DNA from: Hypericibacter adhaerens
GTDB taxonomy: Bacteria > Pseudomonadota > Alphaproteobacteria > Dongiales > Dongiaceae
Direction: 5' to 3'
Length of the DNA: 64,000 nt
NCBI RefSeq assembly: GCF_008728835.1
Contig: NZ_CP042582.1
Span: 5,067,001 to 5,131,000, forward strand
The notes beneath the pieces are model-generated. The model was not told the DNA's origin, did not search any database, and saw nothing but the letters and a program-made list of their open reading frames with translations. How positions within the stretch are numbered: position 1 is the stretch's first letter; every line of letters begins with the position of its first letter. Below, in pieces: positions 23,360 through 31,700 of this stretch. The translations under genes were made by a program, and so were the position numbers.

Positions 23360-26300
23360 TCAAGGATTGCCCGTGGACATCAGGGGCGGCTCGCCGGCCG
23401 GGGCCGCTTCGCGCGGCACCCGCCGCCGGCCGCCGATGCGGCGCACCACCGTATAGAAGACGGGCGTGAAGAGCAGGCCGAACAGGGTCACGCCCAGCAT
23501 GCCGAAAAAGACCGCGGTACCCAGCGACTGGCGCATCTCCGAGCCGGCCCCCGTCGCCACCACCAGCGGCGCCACGCCGAAGATGAAGGAGAGGGAGGTC
23601 ATCAGGATGGGGCGCAGCCGCGTGCGCGCGGCGCCGATCGCGGCCTGGGCCGGCGACGCCCCCTCCTCCTCGGCCTGACGCGCGAACTCGACGATCAGGA
23701 TCGCGTTCTTGGCCGCGAGCCCCACCAGCACCACGAAACCGATCTGGGCCAGGATGTCGATCGGCATGTTGCGCCCGAGCAAGCCCGTGACGGAGGCCAG
23801 GAGGCACATCGGCACGATCAGCACCACCGCCAGCGGCAGTTTCCAGCTTTCGTACTGGGCGGCGAGCACGAGGAACACGAAGAGCGCGGCCGCGGCGAAG
23901 ACCAGCAGCGTCGGCGTCCCTTGCTGCTGCTGCTGGAACGCGAGATCGGTCCATTCGAAGCCGATGCCCGCCGGCAGAACCTGATGGGCCAGCTCCTCCA
24001 TGCGATGGAGCGCCGTGCCCGTCGCCACGCCGGGCGCCGTGACACCGAGGATCTCGGCCGCGGGAAAGAGGTCGTAGCGCGGCACGCGATAGGGCGCCGT
24101 CTCGTCCTTGAGGCGGGCCACCGTGCCGATCGGCACCATCTCGCCCGCGGCGTTGCGCGCCCGCAGCCGCGCGATGTCCGACGTGTCCCGCCGGAACCCG
24201 CCGTCGGCCTGGGCGATGACCTGGTAGGTCCGGCCCAGATAATTGAAGTCGTTCACATATTGCGAGCCCAGATAGACCTGCAGCGTGGAAAACACGTCGG
24301 TCGGGGTGAGCCCGACCATCTGGGCCTTCTCGCGGTCGATATCGGCATAGACCGTCGGCGAGTTGGTGCTGAAGAGGGTGAAGGCGCCGCCGATCGCCGG
24401 GTCCTTGTTGGCGGCGGCGACGAGCGCCTGCGCGGCATGGGCCAGCGCCTCCGATCCCAGCCCGGCCTGGTCCTGCAGCATCATCTTGAAGCCGCCCGTG
24501 CTGCCGATGCCCTGCACCGGCGGCGGCGGAATGGTCAGCACATAGGCGTCCTGGATCACCGACAGGCGCTGGCGCAGATCGGCCAGCACGGTATTGGCCG
24601 TGACGCCCTCGATCGAATGGTTATAGAGCGTGGGCAAGCCCGAGAAGATCGTCCCGGCGTTGGAGGCGACCGTGAAGGTGGTCGCATCGAGGCCCGCGAA
24701 GGGCGCCACATGCTCGATGCCGGGCGTGTCGAGGATGATGTCGATCGCCTTCTTGATCACCGTCTCGGTCCGGTCGAGCGTGGCGCCGGGCGGGAGCTGT
24801 ACCACGGTGATGAGGTAACCCAGATCCTGCTCCGGGATGAAGCCGGTCGGCGCGCGCGAGAACTGCACGCCCGCCAGCCCGATCAGGCCCAGATAGACCA
24901 CGAGCACGACGGCCGCACCCCGGATGAGGCGGCGGGTCAGGCCGCCATAGCCGTTCGAGAGCCAGTCGAAGCCGCGGTTGAAGCGGTCGAAACCCGCGAG
25001 CAGAAGCCGGCGCGCCAGGCCGGCGCGCGCGGCATGGTGCGGATCGTGCGGCTTGAAGAGCACCGCGCAGAGGGCGGGGCTCAGCGTCAGCGAGACGAAG
25101 CAGGAGATCACGGTCGAGGCCGCGATCGTGACCGCGAACTGGCGGAAGAACTCGCCCGAGATGCCGGAAATGAAGGCGGAGGGGACGAACACCGCGCAGA
25201 GCGTGAGCGCGATCGCGATGAGCGCACCGCCCACCTCGTCCATCGTCCGGTGCGCAGCCTCCCGCGGCGACATGCCAAGTCGGAGATTGCGCTCGACATT
25301 CTCGACCACGACGATCGCGTCGTCGACCACGATGCCGACGGCGAGCACCATGCCGAACAGCGACAGGTTGTTGAGCGAGATCCCCAGCGCATAGAGGATC
25401 GAGAAGGTGCCGACCAGCGACACCGGGATGGCGACGACCGGGATGATCGAGGCCCGCCAGTTCTGCAGGAAGAGGAACACGACGCCGACCACCAGCAGGA
25501 TCGCGACGAAGATCGTGACGATGACCTCGTCGATCGATTTGCTGACGAAGATCGTGGGGTCGTAGATGATCTTGTAGCCGACGCCGGGCGGGAAATCCTG
25601 GCCCAGCTTCTGCATGGTGCCGATGACTTCCTGCTCGACCGCGAGCGCGTTGGCGCCCGGCTGGGCGAAGATCAGGAGCGGCAGGCCGGGCCCGCGATCC
25701 ATGAAGCTGGTCGAGCCGTAATCCGCGGCGCCGATCTCGACCCGGCCCACATCGCGCAGACGGGTCACCCGTCCCTGCTCGTCGGACTTGAGGACGATGT
25801 CGGCAAACTGCTCGGGCGTGGAAAGCCGGCCTAGCGTCTGGACGTTGATCTGGTAGGCCTCGTGCGAGGGAACCGGCGGCTGGTTGAGGATGCCGGCCGA
25901 GACCTGCAGGTTCTGCGCGCGCAGCGCGGCCAGCACCTCGGACGCGTTGAGGTTGCGCGCCGCCACCTTGTCCGGGTCGAGCCAGATGCGCATGGCATAT
26001 TCGCGCGCACCCATGAGCTGCACGTCGCCGACGCCCGGCAGGCGTGCCAGCGCGTCCTTCACATGCAGCACCGCATAGTTCGACATATAGAGCGTGTCGC
26101 GCGAATTGTCCGGCGAATAGAGATGGACCGCCAAGAGGATGCTGGGCGTGGATTTCCGGACCTGCACGCCCTGCCGCTGCACGTCCTCAGGCAGGCGCGG
26201 CAGCGCGTCCTGCACGCGGTTCTGGGTCAGCATCTGCGCGACATTGAGGTCGGTGCCGATGCGGAAGGTCACCGTGATCGTCAGCTTGCCGTCGCCGGTC

Positions 26301-26551
26301 GACTGGCTGCTCATATAGAGCATGTTCTCGACGCCGTTGATCTGCTGCTCGAGCGGGGTCGCGACCGTCCGCGAGACGGTCTCGGCCGAGGCGCCTGGAT
26401 AGACCGTCGTCACCTGCACCGTCGGCGGCACGATCTCCGGATATTGCGCGATTGGCAGGATCACGAGCGCGCCCAGCCCGACCAGCGTCACGAAGACGCT
26501 GAGTACCGTGGCGAAAATCGGCCGGTCGATGAAGAAATGCGTCAGGCGCAT
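23360..26551 (-). CDS. RND efflux transporter permease, HAE1/AcrB type
   Basis: 1063 residues, full length. MRLTHFFIDRPIFATVLSV is the classical first helix. The proton-relay aspartates sit in GIVVDDAIVVVENVER (near residue 410), and the relay lysine is in GLAAKNAILIVEFARQ near residue 945. Two large periplasmic porter loops are present. It pumps hydrophobic compounds out of the inner membrane or periplasm using proton motive force, with the adaptor encoded just upstream. The gap to the adaptor gene is 15 bases. No outer-membrane channel gene is found here, so a TolC-like protein from elsewhere is needed. Confidence 0.96.
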   Translation of the reverse strand: MRLTHFFIDRPIFATVLSVFVTLVGLGALVILPIAQYPEIVPPTVQVTTVYPGASAETVSRTVATPLEQQINGVENMLYMSSQSTGDGKLTITVTFRIGTDLNVAQMLTQNRVQDALPRLPEDVQRQGVQVRKSTPSILLAVHLYSPDNSRDTLYMSNYAVLHVKDALARLPGVGDVQLMGAREYAMRIWLDPDKVAARNLNASEVLAALRAQNLQVSAGILNQPPVPSHEAYQINVQTLGRLSTPEQFADIVLKSDEQGRVTRLRDVGRVEIGAADYGSTSFMDRGPGLPLLIFAQPGANALAVEQEVIGTMQKLGQDFPPGVGYKIIYDPTIFVSKSIDEVIVTIFVAILLVVGVVFLFLQNWRASIIPVVAIPVSLVGTFSILYALGISLNNLSLFGMVLAVGIVVDDAIVVVENVERNLRLGMSPREAAHRTMDEVGGALIAIALTLCAVFVPSAFISGISGEFFRQFAVTIAASTVISCFVSLTLSPALCAVLFKPHDPHHAARAGLARRLLLAGFDRFNRGFDWLSNGYGGLTRRLIRGAAVVLVVYLGLIGLAGVQFSRAPTGFIPEQDLGYLITVVQLPPGATLDRTETVIKKAIDIILDTPGIEHVAPFAGLDATTFTVASNAGTIFSGLPTLYNHSIEGVTANTVLADLRQRLSVIQDAYVLTIPPPPVQGIGSTGGFKMMLQDQAGLGSEALAHAAQALVAAANKDPAIGGAFTLFSTNSPTVYADIDREKAQMVGLTPTDVFSTLQVYLGSQYVNDFNYLGRTYQVIAQADGGFRRDTSDIARLRARNAAGEMVPIGTVARLKDETAPYRVPRYDLFPAAEILGVTAPGVATGTALHRMEELAHQVLPAGIGFEWTDLAFQQQQQGTPTLLVFAAAALFVFLVLAAQYESWKLPLAVVLIVPMCLLASVTGLLGRNMPIDILAQIGFVVLVGLAAKNAILIVEFARQAEEEGASPAQAAIGAARTRLRPILMTSLSFIFGVAPLVVATGAGSEMRQSLGTAVFFGMLGVTLFGLLFTPVFYTVVRRIGGRRRVPREAAPAGEPPLMSTGNP

Positions 26552-26566
26552 GGGATGGCTCCCGCC

Positions 26567-27805
26567 TTAGCCTTGGCCATCGGAAGCGGCATTGTAGGTG
26601 ATGGTTCCGTCCTGCGGCGTCACCTTGCCGCCCGGCATGGCGCGGACGATGCCGTCGATGATCACGCGATCGTCGGCCGCGAGGCCGGACCGGATGATCC
26701 GCAACCCGCCCCGGAGATCGCCGGTCTCGACGGGTTTGGGCACCACGGTTCCGTCCGGGGACACCGTCATCACGATATGCTGGGTCTGGTCGAGCAGGAC
26801 GGCCGCATCCGGCACCATGAGGGCGGGGGCCGGGGGCGCCACCGCGAGGCGGAGCCGCGCGAACTGCCCCGGCGTCAGGAAGAAGTCCGGATTGGAGACG
26901 ATGGCGCGGGCATGGATCGTGCCGCTCGACCGATCGAGGCTGTTATCGACGAACTCGAGCGTCCCCTGCCGCGTGAACTTGTTCTCGTCGCTGAGGCTGA
27001 TATCGACCTGATCGGCCAGCGGACCCGACTGGCTCGCCCGTTGGCGCGAGAAGGTCAGGTAGTCGGCTTCGCTCATGTCGAAGTCGAGATGGATCGGATC
27101 GAGCGAGACGAGGGTCGCCAGCAGCGTGGTCGGGCTGCTCGCATAGCGGCTGCCGGCGATCAGGCTGCCGACCGATTGCAGGTGCGCGCCGATGCGGCCG
27201 GTGAAGGGCGCATAGATGCGGCAATGCTCGATGTCGAACTGGGCGTCCCGGATTGCGGCCTTGGCCTCGTCGATCGCGGCTTGCGCGTCGCCCTGCTCGA
27301 AGGTGCGCTGGTCGACGGATTCGGCGGAGCCGAACTCGCTGCGCTTCAGCGTCTGGGCGCGCTGGAGCTGGTTCTTGGCGAGCGCCAGGCGGGAGGTCGC
27401 CGCCTGGAGCTGCGCCGTCGCCTGCGCGAGCCTGATCTCGTAGGGCTGCGAATCGATCACGAACAGGAGGTCGCCCTGATGGACGATCTGCCCGTCCTCG
27501 AAATGGATCTCGGTCAGCGTCCCGCCGACCTGCGCCCTGAGCTCGACCCGGTCGACGGCCGAGAACTGGCCAAGAAAGCCGATCTGGGTGTCGACATCGA
27601 GCCGGAGCGGCTTGCTCACGGTCACCGGTGCCGGCGCGATGGCGGCCACGGCGACGGGAACGCCCTCACGTTCCGAGAACCCGAACCAGGCGGCAACGGC
27701 GGCCGCGATGAGAGCCACGGCCGCGATCCAGGTCCAGGCCGAACGCCGGCGCTTGGCCGGCTGACGTTGGCTCCCGGTCTTCGGCCACTTGCTGATTTCG
27801 TTCAT
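26567..27805 (-). CDS. RND efflux periplasmic adaptor subunit (AcrA/MexE-like membrane fusion protein)
   Basis: 412 residues. A single N-terminal membrane anchor (AWTWIAAVALIAAAVAAWFG) is followed by a split lipoyl domain (GGTLTEIHFEDGQIVHQGDLLFVID), an alpha-helical hairpin, and beta-barrel and membrane-proximal domains. CRIYAPFTGRIGAHLQSVGSL is the second lipoyl half. It bridges the inner-membrane pump and an outer-membrane channel. There is no lipobox Cys, so it is anchored by the helix. The start at 27805 is preferred over an ATG at 27859 that would overlap the operator-like repeat. Confidence 0.94.
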   Translation of the reverse strand: MNEISKWPKTGSQRQPAKRRRSAWTWIAAVALIAAAVAAWFGFSEREGVPVAVAAIAPAPVTVSKPLRLDVDTQIGFLGQFSAVDRVELRAQVGGTLTEIHFEDGQIVHQGDLLFVIDSQPYEIRLAQATAQLQAATSRLALAKNQLQRAQTLKRSEFGSAESVDQRTFEQGDAQAAIDEAKAAIRDAQFDIEHCRIYAPFTGRIGAHLQSVGSLIAGSRYASSPTTLLATLVSLDPIHLDFDMSEADYLTFSRQRASQSGPLADQVDISLSDENKFTRQGTLEFVDNSLDRSSGTIHARAIVSNPDFFLTPGQFARLRLAVAPPAPALMVPDAAVLLDQTQHIVMTVSPDGTVVPKPVETGDLRGGLRIIRSGLAADDRVIIDGIVRAMPGGKVTPQDGTITYNAASDGQG

Positions 27806-27850
27806 GTGACTGCCCGCTCCGCCCACTGCCCTTGTTCGAACACGGCCATA

Positions 27851-27868
27851 AGATGTCAAATAACATCT
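27851..27868. promoter_or_regulatory. Candidate TetR operator overlapping the efflux promoter
   Basis: AGATGT and ACATCT form perfect 6-bp arms around a 6-base spacer in an AT-rich patch that contrasts with its GC-rich surroundings. It lies 46 bases upstream of the adaptor start. On the minus strand the repeat contains TTGACA, a perfect -35 hexamer, though a good -10 box at the right distance is not evident. The position fits repression by the TetR protein at the end of the operon. Confidence 0.55.
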
Positions 27869-28076
27869 ATGTTCGGGGTTAGGTGAGAGCCGGCGGGAAA
27901 CTCGTCAAGGGACCGACCGCCAAAAGATTTGATAAAGGCGTCGGGAAGTCGGTTCCCCGGGAGAAACCTTCACGCCGGCAGGGTCAGGACCGGTTCTACG
28001 AGAAGAGTCCCGATGCTATAAGCCTTGCAGCCTGTAGGGTGGCGAGCCTGACCTACATCACAAGCCTGGAGCGCAG

Positions 28077-29324
28077 ATGAGCGAAGACCGCCAGCAGATC
28101 GCCGACTGGATCGATGAGGAACGCGCGCGCATCGTCGAGTTCTTCCGCGGCTTCATCCGCTGCAAGAGTCCCAACCCGCCGGGCGACACCACCGAGGCCG
28201 CGCGCTTCATCGGCGATTTCCTGACGCGCGAAGGACTCGACCACCGGTTCATCGCGCCGCAGCCGCAGATGCCGAATGTCGTGGCGAGCTTCGTGGGCGC
28301 GAAGCCCGGCAGGCATCTCGTGCTGAACGGCCATATCGACGTTTTCCCGGTCGGCGACGGCAAGGATTGGACGAAGAACCCCTGGGGCGGCGAGCTCGTC
28401 GACGGGAAGATCTATGGGCGCGGCGCCTGCGACATGAAATGCGGCACCAGCGCCTCGGTCTTCACCTATGCCTTCCTGCATCGCCTGCGCGAGCGCCTCA
28501 AGGGGAAGCTGACGCTGACGGCGGTCTCCGACGAGGAGACCTTCGGGCCCTGGGGCGCGCGCTACCTGATGGAGCACCATCCCGAGGTCCATGGCGATTG
28601 CTGCCTCAACGGCGAGCCGGGCAGCCCCTACACAATCCGCTTCGGCGAGAAGGGGCCGCTCTGGCTCGAGTTCAAGATCCGGACCAAGGGCGCGCATGGC
28701 GCCTATACCCATGCCAGCGAAAGCGCCACCAAGCTGGCGCAGCGCCTGATCGCCGATCTCGAGATCGTGACGGAGATCAAGCCGCAGCTCTCCGACAACA
28801 TCCTGCGTTCGCTCGAGGCTGCCCGCGCCTCGACCGACAAGGCCATGGGGCCGGGAGCGGCCGATATCGTCTCCAAGGTGACGCTCAATATCGGCGTCAT
28901 CGAGGGCGGCTTGAAGGTGAACATGGTGCCCTTCGCCTGCCGCTTCGAGGCCGATATCCGCCTGCCGCTCGGCGTCACGCACGAGCAGGTGATGGCGGAG
29001 GTGAGGAAGGTGCTGTCGCGCTATCCGCAGGCTTCGATGGAGGAGCTCAACTTCAACCCGCCCTCCTACTGCCCGCCCGACGGCGCGATGGTCGGAATCC
29101 TGCAGAAGAACGTCGAGGCGGAGCGCGGCTACAGGCCCCAGCCCATCGTCAGCCTGGGCGGAACCGACGCGCGGCTCTGGCGTTATCGCGACATCCCCGC
29201 CTATGTCTACGGCCCCTTCCCCACCGGCATGGGCTCGGCCGACGAGCATGTCGATGTCGAGGACTTCCTCCACATCGTGAAGGTCCATGCGCTCTCGGCC
29301 TACGATTATCTGATGACGCAGTGA
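28077..29324 (+). CDS. M20 family metallopeptidase (ArgE/DapE-like)
   Basis: 415 residues. Zinc ligands appear as His in LNGHIDVFPVGD, the bridging Asp in GRGACDMKCG, and the catalytic Glu pair in SDEETFGPWG. The dimerisation domain sits in the middle (residues about 200-310), and the late TDARLWRYRDIPAYVYGP contains the final ligand region. The family hydrolyses N-acyl amino acids, succinyl-diaminopimelate or dipeptides. It stands alone after the efflux promoter region, so its substrate is not suggested by neighbours. ATG at 28077 with a GGAGCGCAG site. Confidence 0.92.
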   Translation: MSEDRQQIADWIDEERARIVEFFRGFIRCKSPNPPGDTTEAARFIGDFLTREGLDHRFIAPQPQMPNVVASFVGAKPGRHLVLNGHIDVFPVGDGKDWTKNPWGGELVDGKIYGRGACDMKCGTSASVFTYAFLHRLRERLKGKLTLTAVSDEETFGPWGARYLMEHHPEVHGDCCLNGEPGSPYTIRFGEKGPLWLEFKIRTKGAHGAYTHASESATKLAQRLIADLEIVTEIKPQLSDNILRSLEAARASTDKAMGPGAADIVSKVTLNIGVIEGGLKVNMVPFACRFEADIRLPLGVTHEQVMAEVRKVLSRYPQASMEELNFNPPSYCPPDGAMVGILQKNVEAERGYRPQPIVSLGGTDARLWRYRDIPAYVYGPFPTGMGSADEHVDVEDFLHIVKVHALSAYDYLMTQ

Positions 29325-29347
29325 ACGTGATACAGACCCGCGGCTTT

Positions 29348-29758
29348 TTATCCTGCTGTCGATCCGGTGGTCGCCGACCTCCACCAGCCGTCTACGACGT
29401 AAGCAAGTCCCTGGCGCTCGGCATAGGCGATGGCGGCTTCCAGGGTCGGGAAGCGGAGCTCGATCTGGGTCAGCGGGTCGTCGCTGCCGGTCCAGCCCAT
29501 CAGCGGCTCGATGAAGGGCGACCGGCGCCGGTCGAAACGAAGACGCCAATGTTTCGTTTGCGCGCGGCCCGCCGTCAGCACGGAGCGTGAGGGACGTTCG
29601 ATGCGCGCCCGTGCATCGGCCGGAAAGACCGGGGCGCGGAGACCCTTTACAGGCTGCTCGTTCCGATTGGCCGCCCGGGCCGGGCTGCCGATCCCGAACG
29701 GCCATCGGGCCTGCCGCCCGATGGCCATCTGAACATCCGTCTTGCGAAGAGGCTGCAT
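29348..29758 (-). CDS. Complex I accessory subunit, NDUFS4/ETC_C1 family
   Basis: 136 residues. The conserved core reads TKHWRLRFDRRRSPFIEPLMGW followed by FPTLEAAIAYAERQGLAYVV, the signature of the NDUFS4 (18-kDa) accessory subunit shared by alphaproteobacterial and mitochondrial complex I. In mitochondria it stabilises the NADH-oxidising arm. The basic N-terminal extension (about 60 residues with several Arg) is longer than the core needs, and MAIGRQ at residue 11 is an alternative start. The chosen ATG at 29758 follows AAGAGGG. The main nuo operon is not in this window. Confidence 0.85.
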   Translation of the reverse strand: MQPLRKTDVQMAIGRQARWPFGIGSPARAANRNEQPVKGLRAPVFPADARARIERPSRSVLTAGRAQTKHWRLRFDRRRSPFIEPLMGWTGSDDPLTQIELRFPTLEAAIAYAERQGLAYVVDGWWRSATTGSTAG

Positions 29759-29828
29759 GGCCGCCCTCTTAGATAAAGAAGGGCCGCCAGGGCGGGCCTG
29801 CCGGCACCGCCCTGGCCGCGCCGGACGA

Positions 29829-30341
29829 TCACTTGCGCCCGTTGATCGCGATGCGCTTGGCCCTGGTCTCCGCCGCCATGCTCTTCGGGAGCGTGACGGT
29901 GAGCAGGCCATTCTTGAACGAGGCTTCCACCTTGTCCGCCTCGATCTCGATGCCCAGCGGGATCTGGCGCTCGAAGCGGCCATAGAAGCGCTCGCTGAAC
30001 TGGCGCTCCCGGTCGTCGAGCTCGGCCCTTTTCTCACCGCGGATGGTGAGCACGCCGTCGGCGAGCAGCAGCTCCACGTCCTTCTCATCCAGGCCCGGCA
30101 GCTCGGCCGTGACGCGGAGCTCCTTGTCGGTCTCGGCGAGTTCGAGGTTCGGCCAGGCCGGCAGACGTCCGAACAACGACGGCCCGAAGAGAGACGGGAC
30201 ATCGAAGCTGCGGAAAGTCTCGTCGAACAGCCGGTTCACCTCGCGATGGAGCGACAGGAAGGGGCTCGTCGGCTCGTCCCGGAACAGGACCGGGGCGCGG
30301 CTGCCATTGCGATTCCAGGGAATGAGGTTGCGCATGTTCAT
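29829..30341 (-). CDS. Hsp20 family small heat-shock protein
   Basis: 170 residues. The N terminus MNMRNLIPWNRNG and a LFDETFRSF segment precede the alpha-crystallin domain (about residues 60-155), with LPGLDEKDVELLLADGVLTIRGEK and the C-terminal FKNGLLTVTLPKS. An IAI tail supplies the I-X-I oligomerisation motif. It is an ATP-independent holdase that binds unfolding proteins. The start at 30341 has an ideal AAGGAGAAG site; an ATG at 30386 with GGGAG is a real alternative and would add 15 residues. It follows a second Hsp20 gene on the same strand. Confidence 0.93.
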   Translation of the reverse strand: MNMRNLIPWNRNGSRAPVLFRDEPTSPFLSLHREVNRLFDETFRSFDVPSLFGPSLFGRLPAWPNLELAETDKELRVTAELPGLDEKDVELLLADGVLTIRGEKRAELDDRERQFSERFYGRFERQIPLGIEIEADKVEASFKNGLLTVTLPKSMAAETRAKRIAINGRK

Positions 30342-30448
30342 CGTTCTTCTCCTTTCCTTGTCCTTGTCGGTCTGGGCTTCAGGCATGGCTCTCCCTTCGG
30401 CGCAAGCCGGGGCCGGCGCCGTCGGTCGATGCGAAGAAGCTTCGGGCC

Positions 30449-30916
30449 CTAGGCGGCTTGCTCGATGCGCTGCGGTCCGCGCGCGGGCGACGCATCCCCC
30501 GTCTGGATCGCGATCCGGCGCGGCTTCATCGCCTCCGGCAGTTCGCGCAACAGCTCGATCGTCAAGAGACCCTTATCGAAGCTGGCTGCCTGCACCTTGA
30601 CATGGTCCGCCAGCTCGAAACGGCGCTCGAAGCCGCGGGCGGCGATGCCGCGATAGAGATACTGGCTGCGATCCTCACCCTGCTTGCGGCCGCTCACCAC
30701 CAGCAGGTTGGGTTCCTGCGTGACGGCGAGCTCCTCCAGCGCGAAGCCCGCCACCGCCAGGGTGATGCGGTAGCTGTCCTCGCCGGTTTTCTCGATGTCA
30801 TAGGGAGGCCAGTTGTCGGCCGCCTGGCCGCGGGCAGCGTTCTCGAGCAGATCGAACACCCGGTCGAAACCCACGCTGGACCGGAACAGGGGTGCGTAGT
30901 CGAATGTCGTTCTCAT
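30449..30916 (-). CDS. Hsp20 family small heat-shock protein, IbpA/class A type
   Basis: 155 residues. The short N terminus MRTTFDYAPLFRSSVGFDRVF is characteristic of IbpA-like class A proteins. The alpha-crystallin domain has PYDIEKTGEDSYRITLAVAGF and RGIAARGFERRFELADHVKV, with GLLTIELLRELPE near the end and RRIAI as the C-terminal IxI-type motif. Translation is probably heat-controlled by the hairpin that buries the GGAGG site just upstream. It is the first of two consecutive Hsp20 genes and may form mixed oligomers with the second product. Confidence 0.93.
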   Translation of the reverse strand: MRTTFDYAPLFRSSVGFDRVFDLLENAARGQAADNWPPYDIEKTGEDSYRITLAVAGFALEELAVTQEPNLLVVSGRKQGEDRSQYLYRGIAARGFERRFELADHVKVQAASFDKGLLTIELLRELPEAMKPRRIAIQTGDASPARGPQRIEQAA

Positions 30917-30918
30917 AG

Positions 30919-30973
30919 CCACATCCTCCGATGAGCAACATGGATATAAGAGGGCGCCCAAAGAGGAGCGCCC
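30919..30973 (-). ncRNA. ROSE-like RNA thermometer in the 5' leader of the IbpA-type gene
   Basis: On the minus-strand RNA, arms CCATGTTGCT (30943-30934) and AGGATGTGG (30927-30919) form a hairpin around a 6-base loop. The TTGCT segment faces the AGGA of the ribosome site: U-A, U-G, a bulged G, C-G and U-A. That unstable helix with a bulged G is the signature of ROSE thermometers, which precede class A small heat-shock genes in alphaproteobacteria. A second stem GGGCGC/GCGCCC (30952-30973) lies upstream, as in multi-hairpin ROSE leaders. Heat would free the ribosome site. Confidence 0.65.
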
Positions 30974-31175
30974 CTCCGGACTGCCGAACCCGGGAAACGG
31001 GCTTCGGCGTCAACCGATCTAGGTGCGCGCTTTCGTCCGTCAAGAGGGGGGCTCGCCACCATGGCCGCCGAGGGCGGGCTGCCACCGGCCATGATCGTCG
31101 TACGACAGTTCGCGGTTTGCCCCTGCCGGTCGGCGCGTGATAGACAGGCGACAGATCATTGCTGGAGGACCGACC

Positions 31176-31679
31176 ATGGACGAGCAGGCCAAGAAGACCG
31201 CGCTGCGGATGATCCCCTATGGCATCTATGTGATGACCGCCAAGACCGCCGACGGCGGCGTGGCGGCTGCCACCGTCAACTGGGTGACGCAGACGGCCTT
31301 CGCCCCGCCGCTCATCGCCGTGGGCGTGAAGGCGGATTCCGGCACCTATGCCGCGGTCAAGGCCTCGAAGCAGTTCGTCTTGAACGTGCTCGGCAAGGGC
31401 CAGCAGGGCCCGGCCTTCGCCTTCTTCAAGCCGGCGCAGCTCGAGAACGGCAAACTCTCGGGCGAGCCCTTCCATCCAGCATCGAACGGCGCGCCGATCC
31501 TCGACAACGCGCCCGCCGCCCTCGAATGCAAGGTGGCGGAGATCGTGGCCTTGGGCGACCACCATGTCGTCGTCGCCGAGGTCACCAACGCGCATCTCCA
31601 CCGCGAGCCGACCGGAAGGCCAGACGAGGCGGTGCTGGAGATGAAGGATCTGGGCCCGAAGGTGTTCTACGGCGGCTGA
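31176..31679 (+). CDS. Flavin reductase family (DIM6/NTAB) protein
   Basis: 167 residues. The FMN-binding split barrel is visible in IPYGIYVMTAKTADGGVAAATVNWVTQTAFAPPLIAVGVK, quoted here as IPYGIYVMTAK and VNWVTQTAFAPP, with the later SKQFVLNVLG helix and GDHHVVVAEV strand. Such proteins supply reduced flavin to monooxygenases or act as small FMN-binding oxidoreductases. It lacks an adjacent monooxygenase. The ATG at 31176 follows a strong GGAGGA site. It is divergent from the heat-shock pair and convergent with the enolase-superfamily gene. Confidence 0.88.
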   Translation: MDEQAKKTALRMIPYGIYVMTAKTADGGVAAATVNWVTQTAFAPPLIAVGVKADSGTYAAVKASKQFVLNVLGKGQQGPAFAFFKPAQLENGKLSGEPFHPASNGAPILDNAPAALECKVAEIVALGDHHVVVAEVTNAHLHREPTGRPDEAVLEMKDLGPKVFYGG

Positions 31680-31700
31680 CGCCGTCGCCTTCCCCGAGCG

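Noticed and set aside
23303-27886. Two plus-strand open frames of 843 and 674 codons opposite the RND operon
   Set aside because: They are antisense shadows of the AcrB-type pump and its adaptor. Their compositions are dominated by Arg, His, Asp and Gly repeats, and they lack ribosome sites and motifs.
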